Source: JAPOXR01 sp965221815 (lineage in GTDB: Bacteria > Pseudomonadota > Alphaproteobacteria > Rhodobacterales > Rhodobacteraceae). Taken from it: a stretch of 64,000 bases of DNA. The notes beneath the pieces were generated by a model. It ran no database searches and had not been told where the DNA came from. It was given only the letters and a program-made list of their open reading frames with translations. This document shows positions 1 through 8,008 of the stretch, in pieces. Where the stretch lies: contig OZ244915.1 of NCBI GenBank assembly GCA_965221815.1, positions 2,232,001 through 2,296,000 on the forward strand. Direction: 5' to 3'. Numbering within the stretch: the stretch's first letter is position 1; the number at the start of each line of letters is the position of its first letter. The position numbers were made by a program, and so were the translations under genes.

Positions 1-1179
1 TTTCGTGATGCCGAACATGCGGCGTCGTTGTTCAATCTCCAGGAAGTCGGCTACATCTATTCCCGCCTGACCAATCCGACTGTCGCCGTGCTGCAGGAGC
101 GTATCGCCGCGCTTGAAGGCGGTGCCGGTGCTGTTTGCTGCGCATCGGGTCATGGCGCACAGATCATGTCCCTCTTTCCGCTTATGGGACCGGGCCGCAA
201 CATCGTCGCATCGAGTCGGCTGTATGGCGGGACCGTCACGCAATTCAGCCGCACGATCCATCGATTTGGCTGGGCAGCAAAATTTGTTGACACTGAGAAT
301 CTCGACTCAGTTGCGGCGGCAATTGACTCGGATACCCGCGCCATCTTTTGCGAATCCATTGCCAATCCGGGAGGTTATATCAGCGATCTGGAAGCCCTGA
401 GCCGCATTGCCGAATCACATGGTATTCCGCTCATCGTCGACAACACATCAGCCTCGCCATATCTCTGCAGGCCCATTGATTTTGGTGCCACGCTGGTTGT
501 GCATTCGACGACCAAGTATTTGACCGGGAACGGTACAGTGACGGGCGGGGCAATTGTCGATTCAGGGGCGTTCGACTGGTCCGCAAGTAACCGATTCCCG
601 TCTCTCTCGGAGCCGGAACCCGCGTATCACGGTCTGAAATTCCACGAAACCTTCGGCACTCTCGCCTTCACTTTTCATGGAATCGCCGTTGGATTGCGTG
701 ATCTTGGAATGACCATGAATCCGCAGGGTGCGCACTATACACTGCTCGGCATTGAGACTCTGTCGCTCAGGATGCGTAAACATGTGGAGAATGCCGTGAC
801 CATCGCAAACTGGTTGGAGGCTGATTCGCGGGTCAGGTCCGTGTCTTATGCGGGGCTCAAGTCATCCCCTTATTACGCACGAATCAAGACAATCTGCCCG
901 CGCGGGGCAGGGGCAATCTTCACCTTCGCGATCAAGGGCGGCTACGAAGCCTGTGTAAAATTCGTCGACAGCCTCGAGCTCTTCAGTCATGTCGCCAATC
1001 TCGGTGATACTCGCTCTCTGGTCATTCACTCTGCCTCAACGACGCATCGGCAACTCACGGCGAAACAGCAGACTGCCGCGGGTGCTGCTCCCGATGTCGT
1101 CAGACTCTCAATCGGAATCGAAGATCCTGACGACCTGATTTCAGACATTGACCAGGCCCTCGCCAAGGCGACCATATAA
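1..1179 (+). CDS. metY: O-acetylhomoserine sulfhydrylase-type PLP enzyme (5' partial)
   Basis: The reading frame is open from base 1, so the true start lies outside the window. The protein belongs to the Cys/Met-metabolism PLP-dependent enzymes (fold type I). The PLP-lysine region is visible as HSTTKYLTGNG near residue 170, preceded by the cofactor-binding VDNTSASPY segment. The long form and an ending of the type VRLSIGIEDPDDLISDID fit O-acetylhomoserine aminocarboxypropyltransferase, which makes homocysteine from O-acetylhomoserine and sulfide in the cytoplasm. Cystathionine gamma-synthase or methionine gamma-lyase are less likely alternatives. The gene stops about 110 bp before the target site of a large transposon. 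Family assignment is firm; exact substrate is inferred. Confidence 0.88.
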   Translation, partial: FRDAEHAASLFNLQEVGYIYSRLTNPTVAVLQERIAALEGGAGAVCCASGHGAQIMSLFPLMGPGRNIVASSRLYGGTVTQFSRTIHRFGWAAKFVDTENLDSVAAAIDSDTRAIFCESIANPGGYISDLEALSRIAESHGIPLIVDNTSASPYLCRPIDFGATLVVHSTTKYLTGNGTVTGGAIVDSGAFDWSASNRFPSLSEPEPAYHGLKFHETFGTLAFTFHGIAVGLRDLGMTMNPQGAHYTLLGIETLSLRMRKHVENAVTIANWLEADSRVRSVSYAGLKSSPYYARIKTICPRGAGAIFTFAIKGGYEACVKFVDSLELFSHVANLGDTRSLVIHSASTTHRQLTAKQQTAAGAAPDVVRLSIGIEDPDDLISDIDQALAKATI

Positions 1180-1295
1180 AATCGGCACCTGCATCGAATA
1201 ACTTGGCGGCGACTGCCGGTGGCCGCCAGATATTCGGTCTGCCAACCATCGCGCAGATCCGAAACCTGCCCAAATGTCAGATGATGCGGCAGGTA

Positions 1296-1317
1296 GGTAG
1301 TGTCTCAGTTTGAAATT
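1296..1317 (+). repeat. Left terminal inverted repeat of the cargo transposon
   Basis: This 22-bp sequence is identical to the reverse complement of 6064-6085. The transposase stop codon (1305-1307) lies inside it, so the gene runs right to the element end. Related copies bound the cassette at 37534-38245. Confidence 0.9.
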
Positions 1318-2189
1318 CTCTTCTTGTAGGTTTTGGGTCGGTTCGGTTTGGGTGAGCGGGCATCGATCAGGCTGACGATCCACGCCATATCATGCAGCGT
1401 GTCGGTGATGCCAGCCTGCATCGCGGGGGTCACTCTCAGCGTTCCGTGAATTCTCACAAAGTTGTAATGCACAAAATACAGGCTCATGCTGTGCAGGTGG
1501 TTCTCTATCTTCTTGCTGAAAGCGTTGGTGAGCCGTGTGAAGCGGCGCATCCCCATCCGCATACTCAGATTGTGACGCTCCACATGTGAGGTGCTGATAT
1601 ACTTCTTCTCAGGCCGCCCCTCGATACGCTGGACCCGCGCCCCCGTGCATTCGGCAGGGCTGTATCGCTTCTCTGGTGATCTGTTGTCCGAGTCGCCGTA
1701 AATCTTGATCAGCATGGCGTAATCAATATCACCCCCGAACGCGCCTTCCACGGCTTCCAGATAGGCTTTATGGCCGTCTGTGGTCAACTGGACGCGGTTG
1801 GCCAGACGAGCACGCAGATCGTCCATGAACTCGATGGCTGTGGCGGCTGAGCGGTCACCGACTTCCCAAGACAGGATCATCTTGTTGTCGCGATCAATCG
1901 CCGTCCATGTCCAGACATCACCCGCGCCGTGCGGGGCGAATTTGGCTTTGGCCACATTCTTCTGTTTGGCATAGCAGAAGGACCAAATCTCATCACACTG
2001 GATTTGACGGGATTCGACATCCCGGACTGTCCTGTCGTGGTAGTCTGCACAGGCTTCACCAGCCGCAACAAGCAGTTTGGTGACCGTGTTGATCGACACC
2101 CCAACCGTGCGGGAGATCGACCGCATGGACATCCCCTCAACCAGCATGTTGAGGATCATGATCCGTTTCTCTGTCGATAATCTGTTCAT
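1305..2189 (-). CDS. IS1-family-like DDE transposase
   Basis: This 294-residue protein has an N-terminal helix-turn-helix (about residues 1-45, with the SISRTVGVSINTVTKLL pattern). A DDE-type catalytic core follows: the IQCDEIWSF segment near residue 65 carries the first acid, LTTDGHKAYLEA near 137 the second, and STSHVERHNLSMR near 200 the glutamate. This order resembles IS1-family transposases of the single-ORF kind. It is intact and should be the enzyme acting on the 22-bp ends at 1296 and 6085. It is transcribed in the same direction as the cargo genes upstream of it, so cargo and transposase could share transcripts. The family subgroup is not certain. Confidence 0.85.
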   Translation of the reverse strand: MNRLSTEKRIMILNMLVEGMSMRSISRTVGVSINTVTKLLVAAGEACADYHDRTVRDVESRQIQCDEIWSFCYAKQKNVAKAKFAPHGAGDVWTWTAIDRDNKMILSWEVGDRSAATAIEFMDDLRARLANRVQLTTDGHKAYLEAVEGAFGGDIDYAMLIKIYGDSDNRSPEKRYSPAECTGARVQRIEGRPEKKYISTSHVERHNLSMRMGMRRFTRLTNAFSKKIENHLHSMSLYFVHYNFVRIHGTLRVTPAMQAGITDTLHDMAWIVSLIDARSPKPNRPKTYKKRISN

Positions 2190-2243
2190 GCTTGATATAT
2201 GGGGTGGCTAACCCTATTTGTCAAGCATAATTTCATATTAAAT

Positions 2244-3534
2244 TTACGCAGCCAGTTTGGCTTGCAGGTATTCCATGCCGCGATTGCCTTTGACGCTGTT
2301 GCAGTGCCCGCACAACAGTTGCAGATTGCCAATGTGATCTGTGCCGCCTTTGGATCGCGGGATGATGTGATCAATGGTCAGGTTCGGAAGTTTGAAGTGC
2401 TCCCTGCACCCGTTGCAAATGCCACCTTGCTCGCCATACAAAAACTTCTTGTTGTTTGTGCTGCGGTAGAAAGGAACGTCCCCCAAATCAGTGCGCTGGG
2501 GAATATCCGTGCGGTCAATGACATTCTGAAACATGAGCGGCAATTCTTTGTCCATGCGATGACGGACAAGATCAGCCGCCTTTGGCGATATGTCGATCCC
2601 GACCCACTGACGTTGCAATTCCTCGGCGGCAATACACGCAGTTGCGCAACCCGCGAAAGGGTCAAGAACCATGTCATTGGGGTTGCTGCTGGCTTGGATA
2701 ACGCGACGCAATAGAGCAAGAGGCTTTTGAGTGGGGTATCCTGTGCGTTCTTTGGCTTGACCATTCAGCATCGGCATTTGCCACACCGCAGGAATGGCTT
2801 TTCCCTTTGGTTTTGCCACATTATAAATCGCACGGTCTTCGGCCTTCCACTCACTAATTTTGGCTTTTGCCACCTTATTCCTATCATAGACCCTTACAAT
2901 CGGGTTACCGCTAGACGTCCCAAGATTGTATCCCGTCTGCAAAAGTGCTTTTTGCCGTTCTGTCATCGGCCCATAGGGCTTGTTGAAAGTGTTCCGATCC
3001 GTCTTGGCGTAAAACCATATAATGTCATGGTTTCTCTGGAAATAATTGGCCGTGTTTGTCCATTTTTCATACCACCACACAATCTCATTTCTAAATGCTG
3101 CTTTGCCAAATACCGCGTCCATCAGCAGTTTGAGGTAAGCTCCCATCGTCGGATCGCAGTGAAGGTAAATGCTGCCAGTCGGTTTCAATATTCAATGCAT
3201 TTCCAGCAATCTTGCCGACATATAGATCAAATAGGACTTGTCGCTGTCTGTCATGGCGGCCTGAATGACACGCCATAACCTGGAATGCTTGGCCTCAATC
3301 AGATCCAGCCAGGCAATATCCACATCCGACAGCGACCAGGTATCCTTGAATTCGGCCCCCGCAGCTTGACTGCCAATCGGAGCGGCATAGTTGGCTTTAG
3401 AATTGAACGGCGGGTCAAGATAGATCAGGTCAACGCAATTCGAGTTCATGCCCCGAAGGATGGGCAGATTATCACCCGTCCAGATCGTTTGATTGGCCCA
3501 GTTCGGCGAGCCTATTTCAGGGGGGGGGCGTCAT
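2244..3534 (-). pseudogene. Beta-class DNA methyltransferase fused to an HNH domain; C9 tract and internal stop
   Basis: Read from ATG at 3534, the frame begins M-T-P-P-P only if the C run (3520-3528) has 8 or 11 bases; it has 9 here, giving a stop at once. In the correct frame come TGDNLPILRGMNSN, the catalytic DPPF (motif IV), later DPFAGCATA (motif I), then a C-terminal HNH domain (CNGC, IDHIIPRSKGG, LLCGHCN). The motif order IV before I is that of beta-class N6-adenine or N4-cytosine methyltransferases. A second lesion is an in-frame TGA at 3192-3194, most simply a CGA to TGA change before the conserved ILKPTGSIYLHCDP segment. The start overlaps the stop of the upstream cargo gene as ATGA, implying translational coupling. 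It is cargo of the transposon and is inactive as read. Confidence 0.85.
3520..3528. repeat. C9 tract at the 5' end of the methyltransferase gene
   Basis: On the coding (minus) strand nine C bases follow ATGACG. Eight or eleven would join the start codon to the methyltransferase frame; nine does not. A run this long just after a start codon is the usual site of slipped-strand phase variation. Confidence 0.8.
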
Positions 3535-3913
3535 TGCGTTTCTGACTTAAATGACGGCATCCAATCTGTTATCTTATCAAGAGATGGGAACCATTTTGTG
3601 TTATCAGATACCCACGATTGATTTTCAAAATCATCAAAACCAAAACCACATTTAGGCATTTGTGAACGAAGGATATCTGGTGTCGGCCTTAATGATTCAG
3701 GGAGTTCTTGAAGCGTTTCGTCAATAACTTCTGCGGTTATATCTCCTGTTTCACAAGCATAATCGCCGAAACTTTTATTAGGATTTTCCTTTTGCCAATC
3801 ATCAAAAATCGCTTTTTCAAAAGCAACGGCCATTGTTGGTGCTACAAACACCCCAGCCGCAGGAACAACTGCTGCGCCCGCAATCGCAAAACGTTTAATT
3901 CGCGCTTTTGCTT

Positions 3914-5549
3914 GTTCTTTTGTAACTATTCAGGTTCTTTTCGGGTCGGTACTCCCTGTCCGTTGCGTCTCATTTGACACTGTGTGTTGTTTCCCCCTAA
4001 GTTTGGCCCCCAAGACGGCAGAAGCCGCGGTGACAGGCAGCAGACAGGGCAGGGATTTCGTGTCAGGAATGATTGACGATCTTGAGTCATGGGCCCATCG
4101 GGTCTCTGCTTTGACGGCGGCCCTCGCGGATCGTGATGCTGTGATTGCCGTTCAGGCCGCGCGCATCGCGGAGTTGGAGCGCCGCCTCGGGCTTGACAGT
4201 TCCAACAGTGGCAAGCCTCCGTCGCGTGATGGGCTGACCCAACCGACGGCGGAGGTGTTGCGGCAACGCCGGCGGTCCCGTCGCCGCGCCAGCGACCGCA
4301 AGCCGGGTGGACAGAGGGGCCACCCCGGCGGCACGCTGCGCCGTTCCGAACACCCCGACGTCATCGCAGATCACTATCCCGCCACCTGCACGGGCTGTGG
4401 CGCGGCCCTGGACGCCGGGATGTCCGTCGGGTCCGCGGCCCGTCAGGTCCATGACCTTCCGGAGCCTCCTCCGCTCCAGGTGACCGCGCATCGGGCCCAT
4501 CGGTGTGTCTGTCCCGCCTGCGGCGTGACCACCCGGGCACACTTTCCCGCTGGGGTGACCGCCCCGGTTCAGTCCGGTCCCCGGCTGACCGCCCGGGTCG
4601 TTGATCTGCGTGTCGCCCAGCTGGTCCCGGTGCAGCGGCTGCGCCAGACGCTGATCGATCTGTTCGGTGTCCAGCGATCACAGGGAACGGTCATGAACAT
4701 GGTCGCACGTGCCACCGAAGGCCTCGAAGGCCTCGCCCTCCATGTCCGGGACGCGGTGGCGGCGGCGCCCGTCAAGCATATGGACGAGACCGGCATCCGC
4801 GTGCGCGGACGCCTCGCCTGGCTGCATGTCGCCTGCACCGAAGGCCTCAGCCACTTCCGCGTGGGCACCGGCCGCGGCGACGTGATGCGGGACGCGACCG
4901 GCGTGGCCGTGCACGACCACTGGCGACCCTATGTCACCATTCCGGGGACCGTGCCCGCCCTCTGCGCCGCGCATCTCCTGCGCGAACTCCAGGACCGGGT
5001 CGATTTCGACGATGAGGCCTGGGCCGCGACGATGGCCCGCCGGCTCCGGCGCGCCATCCACGCTGTGAACCTGTCGGAGGGAAAGCCCCTGCCGGCGCGG
5101 CTGGCCGACCGGATCGGGCGGCGCACTGACAGCATCGTGGCCGCGGGGATCTCCATGCACGAATCCCGGCCGCCACCGCCCACGAAAGGGCGCCGGGGCC
5201 GACGGAAACGACGACGGGGCCACAACCTGGCCCGGCGGCTACAGGACAACCGGGAGGGCGTGCTGCGGTTTACCCGTGACCCCACGGTTCCCGCCACCAA
5301 CAACGAAGCCGAGCGAGCGCTCCGCCCCCTCAAGGTGCAGCAGAAAATCTCCGGCAGCTTCCGCAGCACGACTGGAGCGCAGAACCATGCGGTGCTGCGG
5401 ACCGTGCTGGACACGGCCCGCAAGCCGGGCTGGAACCTGCTGGAAACACTGCGGGCCCCGCCGGATGAACTCATCAAGCGACTTGAAATGTCCTGAACCG
5501 CCGCGCGGACCAGAAAACCGAACAAGAACCTGAATAGTTACGTTCTTTT
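3914..5549. mobile_element. IS66-family insertion sequence nested in the cargo transposon
   Basis: The element is 3922-5541 (1620 bp) with perfect 18-bp inverted ends starting GTAACTATTCAGG. It is flanked by a perfect 8-bp target duplication, GTTCTTTT, at 3914-3921 and 5542-5549, the size typical of IS66. It carries one transposase gene and no TnpA/TnpB-type helper genes. The perfect duplication and intact transposase imply a recent insertion. A lone copy of the same 18-bp end occurs at 39273-39290. Confidence 0.93.
4060..5496 (+). CDS. IS66-family transposase
   Basis: An N-terminal coiled-coil region (residues about 15-50, ending in ERRLGLDSSNSGKPPSRDG) is followed by a basic stretch. A zinc-finger segment follows (CTGCG ... 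CVCPACG, about residues 110-155), then the DDE core (VKHMDETGIRV, with the HLLREL segment and the TNNEAERALRPLKVQQKISGSF block containing the last acid). These are the hallmarks of IS66 transposases. I chose GTG at 4060, with AGGG just upstream; the frame stays open to 3982, and ATG at 4069 is another candidate. The gene is high in GC compared with neighbouring cargo, consistent with separate origin. It is intact, so this IS is probably active. Confidence 0.9.
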   Translation: MSGMIDDLESWAHRVSALTAALADRDAVIAVQAARIAELERRLGLDSSNSGKPPSRDGLTQPTAEVLRQRRRSRRRASDRKPGGQRGHPGGTLRRSEHPDVIADHYPATCTGCGAALDAGMSVGSAARQVHDLPEPPPLQVTAHRAHRCVCPACGVTTRAHFPAGVTAPVQSGPRLTARVVDLRVAQLVPVQRLRQTLIDLFGVQRSQGTVMNMVARATEGLEGLALHVRDAVAAAPVKHMDETGIRVRGRLAWLHVACTEGLSHFRVGTGRGDVMRDATGVAVHDHWRPYVTIPGTVPALCAAHLLRELQDRVDFDDEAWAATMARRLRRAIHAVNLSEGKPLPARLADRIGRRTDSIVAAGISMHESRPPPPTKGRRGRRKRRRGHNLARRLQDNREGVLRFTRDPTVPATNNEAERALRPLKVQQKISGSFRSTTGAQNHAVLRTVLDTARKPGWNLLETLRAPPDELIKRLEMS

Positions 5550-5753
5550 ATTCTTATTCTTGCAACAGCCTTGGCTTTATCTTTGCGATGCGCAATAGCA
5601 GCGCTAGCAGCACTTGCTGTTAGTGTAGCGACTTGCGCTCCAAGTTGAGCCACCTTAACACCTAAGATAAGGGTCGAAACTGCTAATGACGCACAAAGAA
5701 AAACAAGAAAAACAGTGCTCTTAATGAAGCGAAAAATTTTCAGCAAGATAGAG

Positions 5754-5981
5754 TCACTCTTCCCATCTGGCTTGTGCGGCGGCTAACGCAATCTCGCTCC
5801 GTCTTTCGGGTGTCAGAGACGCTGCCCGCCGATGACCACCGATCCGTCCGCCAATGGCTTTACGCGGTTGACGCGGCTTGCTGATTGTGTCTTCGATCTC
5901 GCCCGTTGCAATCTTCGCAACATGAACGGCACAGCCAACAACATCGGCTGGGCGTTTCTGGCCTTGCGGTCCGATTGGCAT
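5754..5981 (-). CDS. Small conserved basic protein (KGG-like), cargo gene
   Basis: This 75-residue protein starts MPIGPQGQKRPADVVG and ends with GGRIGGHRRAASLTPERRSE followed by IALAAAQARWEE. The Gly-Gly-rich, Arg-rich tail with LTPERRSEIA is seen in many small proteins of phages and mobile elements and suggests nucleic-acid binding, but no function is established. A strong ribosome site (AAGGAG) lies seven bases before the ATG. It is the first gene of the minus-strand cargo run, downstream of an inverted-repeat promoter region at 6003-6025. It stops seven bases before the split membrane-protein gene starts. Confidence 0.65.
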   Translation of the reverse strand: MPIGPQGQKRPADVVGCAVHVAKIATGEIEDTISKPRQPRKAIGGRIGGHRRAASLTPERRSEIALAAAQARWEE

Positions 5982-6002
5982 ATCTATCTCCTTCTATGGG
6001 AT

Positions 6003-6025
6003 GGGTATATAGTATCTGTATACCC
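6003..6025 (-). promoter_or_regulatory. Operator-like inverted repeat before the cargo genes
   Basis: GGGTATA and TATACCC are separated by nine bases, about 20 bp upstream of the ATG of the small cargo protein at 5981. The AT-rich middle could hold a -10 box on the minus strand. The arrangement is that of a repressor-controlled promoter for the cargo genes. This is inference from position and symmetry only. Confidence 0.45.
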
Positions 6026-6063
6026 TAGAGCAACGCGGCTTTTTCGCCCCCTCGATTCTGGCA

Positions 6064-6085
6064 AATTTCAAACTGAGACACTACC
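6064..6085 (-). repeat. Right terminal inverted repeat of the cargo transposon
   Basis: The 22 bp are the exact reverse complement of the left end at 1296-1317. The direct repeat GGCAGGTG follows immediately at 6086-6093. Confidence 0.9.
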
Positions 6086-6207
6086 GGCAGGTGCAGAATC
6101 TTGCGCCAATCCTCACTTGTCCCTATACCTATGGGTTCGACAATCGTTTAACGGCGACTGGCGACGAGAGATCTTGATACCTGCCCGACACCTGGACGAA
6201 TTTGATC

Positions 6208-7908
6208 ATGCCGACCAATTTCCTGATCCATTTCCTTGACAAGGGTGCAGTCTTTTTTCATCTGTCCGCAGCCAAGGTTTGGATTGAAATCGGTCGACTC
6301 GGCGAAAATGACTCATGGGATGGCCTGAGCTTCGACGTGATCCGCCGCCGCGCAGTCCGGCTTGGGAATGGCGTGGTCACGACAACCTTGATGATCAGCA
6401 GCGATTCAGTCAGTTATTTGATTCTCACACAGCATGAGCCGGATGCCGCGCTGACCGCGCGCGATATTCGTCAGCATCTTGCGCTGATGTCCGGGCAGAA
6501 TGAAAGCCACCATGCCTACGATCATGAAATCGACGAAGATCTCATCAAAATTGCATTTGTCGATAGCCAGTATCTCGACAGGCTCGAGAAATTTGTCACC
6601 GAATTTGGTTTCCCGGTTGTCGCGCATGCAGCGGATCTGAAAAGCCTCGACGATTTTCCGCGGCGGCCGTTTTTTGGTCTCTCGCAACTGGCTCAGGAAA
6701 GAGGGATCGATGCTCATCATATCCGCGATTCACTGGCTCTTCCAATTTGTCCATCAGAGGCAACCGATCGTCGTGTGGAAACCAACAGAAGACAGGTTTG
6801 GCGCGCCCGCAACGCGGCGGCCCTGTTATTGTCAGTGTTTCTCTCCGTTGGCTTATCTGGACCCCTGTTGACGGCACCAACTGACAACATCTCCAATCCG
6901 TTACACTCCACCAGTTCTCCCATTGGCGCTGACATTTCGGGGGTTGAACCTGCCGATGGTCTGCATATCAAGGCCGTCGATGGCTGGCAGTCAGCACTCG
7001 CACCGCAGCTTGGAGAACGATCCGTCAGTCGTCCGCGACCCGGCTCAGCCGATTGGGACTTCGACCCCACATCTTTGAACTACGCGCTCCTTGACTTCTC
7101 GGCGACTCTGACCCCGCAAGGGCATGATCTGTGGCCACTCACTCTTGATCAGGGCCAGTCAGCGGGCCACAATCTGCTCAATCAGGCCGATTCCATTGTT
7201 GAGGGAATTGCCGAAGGATCAGCGCCAAATTCCAGTGAAACACAAACAGCCGTTGAGAACACAGCTCATGTGAATCCTCCGATCACCGCTGAAATTGGGA
7301 AGAGTGTCCCCGGAGACACCGACTTTGTTCGTCCGATGTTACGACAAAATGCCCGCCACAAGACAATCGCACTTGACATCAGCAGACCCATATTACGGGA
7401 AGGCGCACGGGAACTCGAAATTCCTGATGAAATCGCCTTGCAGAAACAGAGTTCCGAAGATCAGGAAGAGGGGATCCGACAAGCAATTCTGGAAAGCCTG
7501 ACTGCATCAGTCGATTCGTCTGTACAAGTCACCGCAGCGCCGCGACGACGAGCGGAATCATCCCGTAACAACCCGACTGACAGGCTGGAACCGACGACTT
7601 CAGAGCAGAATGCGGCGCAAACACCTCCACGCTCTGCGATGCCCGTACCAGAAATTGATGCCGGAGCGCCCGCAAGCGGCAATCAACTCGCGACCCTGGA
7701 GCACAACTTTGATCTCGGCCGGCCGCAATTAGTCGGAATCTACGGCAATACGAGCGACCTTCGTGCATTGGTACGCTTGCCGAATGGCGCGTTTCAAAGC
7801 CTGTTTGTCGGCAGTTCCTTTGATGGCGGCAGGATCACACAAATCACAAGGTCGAGTGTTTTTTATGCTAAAGACAACAGAACACATCAACTGGACTTAC
7901 CCTTTTGA
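6208..7908 (+). CDS. PilP/GspC-like membrane protein with long linker
   Basis: This protein of about 566 residues has a soluble N-terminal part, a membrane segment near residues 205-225 (NAAALLLSVFLSVGLSGPLL) and a long low-complexity, Ser/Pro/Glu-rich linker. Its C-terminal domain of about 65 residues reads PQLVGIYGNTSDLRALVRLP and GSSFDGGRITQITRSSVFYA. That C-terminal fold resembles the HR domain of PilP/GspC, inner-membrane proteins of type IV pili and type II secretion that contact the secretin. The match is by pattern only. No other pilus or secretion gene is next to it. ATG at 6208 is preferred; six bases upstream is another in-frame start. The upstream region was separated from metY by the transposon. 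Confidence 0.55.
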   Translation: MPTNFLIHFLDKGAVFFHLSAAKVWIEIGRLGENDSWDGLSFDVIRRRAVRLGNGVVTTTLMISSDSVSYLILTQHEPDAALTARDIRQHLALMSGQNESHHAYDHEIDEDLIKIAFVDSQYLDRLEKFVTEFGFPVVAHAADLKSLDDFPRRPFFGLSQLAQERGIDAHHIRDSLALPICPSEATDRRVETNRRQVWRARNAAALLLSVFLSVGLSGPLLTAPTDNISNPLHSTSSPIGADISGVEPADGLHIKAVDGWQSALAPQLGERSVSRPRPGSADWDFDPTSLNYALLDFSATLTPQGHDLWPLTLDQGQSAGHNLLNQADSIVEGIAEGSAPNSSETQTAVENTAHVNPPITAEIGKSVPGDTDFVRPMLRQNARHKTIALDISRPILREGARELEIPDEIALQKQSSEDQEEGIRQAILESLTASVDSSVQVTAAPRRRAESSRNNPTDRLEPTTSEQNAAQTPPRSAMPVPEIDAGAPASGNQLATLEHNFDLGRPQLVGIYGNTSDLRALVRLPNGAFQSLFVGSSFDGGRITQITRSSVFYAKDNRTHQLDLPF

Positions 7909-8008
7909 TGCCGAATGATCCGGGAGCCAGAACTTGAACAATTTGGCCCCCGCTTGTGCGCAGACAGGACAACAATCGCTTTGAGCCACTTTTCTGGAGG
8001 GCAGTGAC

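Larger units (their letters stand above)
3531..5746 (-). pseudogene. Small membrane protein gene split by an IS66-family insertion
   Basis: The two halves lie at 5542-5746 (N-terminal) and 3531-3921 (C-terminal). If the IS and one copy of its 8-bp duplication are removed, they join in frame to give 195 residues. The N-terminus starts MLKIFRFIKSTVFLVFL and has one clear membrane segment of about 20 residues, followed by a short Ala-rich stretch that may coil. The C-terminal half is soluble and acidic, with no motif I recognise. The stop overlaps the methyltransferase start (ATGA). Its position between a small KGG-type protein and the methyltransferase marks it as transposon cargo. I do not assign a function. 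As read, it is disrupted. Confidence 0.8.
1288..6093. mobile_element. 4.8 kb IS1-type transposon with cargo genes (transporter IS)
   Basis: The element proper is 1296-6085 and is bounded by identical 22-bp inverted repeats beginning GGTAGTGTCTCAG. It is flanked by a nearly perfect 8-bp direct repeat, GGCAGGTA at 1288-1295 and GGCAGGTG at 6086-6093, within the 8-9 bp expected of IS1-type insertion. One transposase gene sits at the left end. The rest is cargo on the same minus strand: a DNA methyltransferase-HNH gene, a small membrane protein gene and a small conserved protein gene. No inner copy of the inverted repeat separates transposase from cargo, so this is a single unit of the 'transporter IS' kind, not a composite of two ISs. 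An IS66-family element has inserted into it. The ends and direct repeat are read directly; mobility is inferred. Confidence 0.88.

Noticed and set aside
3192..3194. TGA in the methyltransferase as selenocysteine or recoded tryptophan
   Set aside because: Normal genes here end in TGA, and the homologous position is expected to be arginine (CGA), so a nonsense change is simpler.
4678..5525. Several long minus-strand frames across the IS66 transposase
   Set aside because: High GC makes long shadow frames common; the plus-strand frame carries the transposase motifs.
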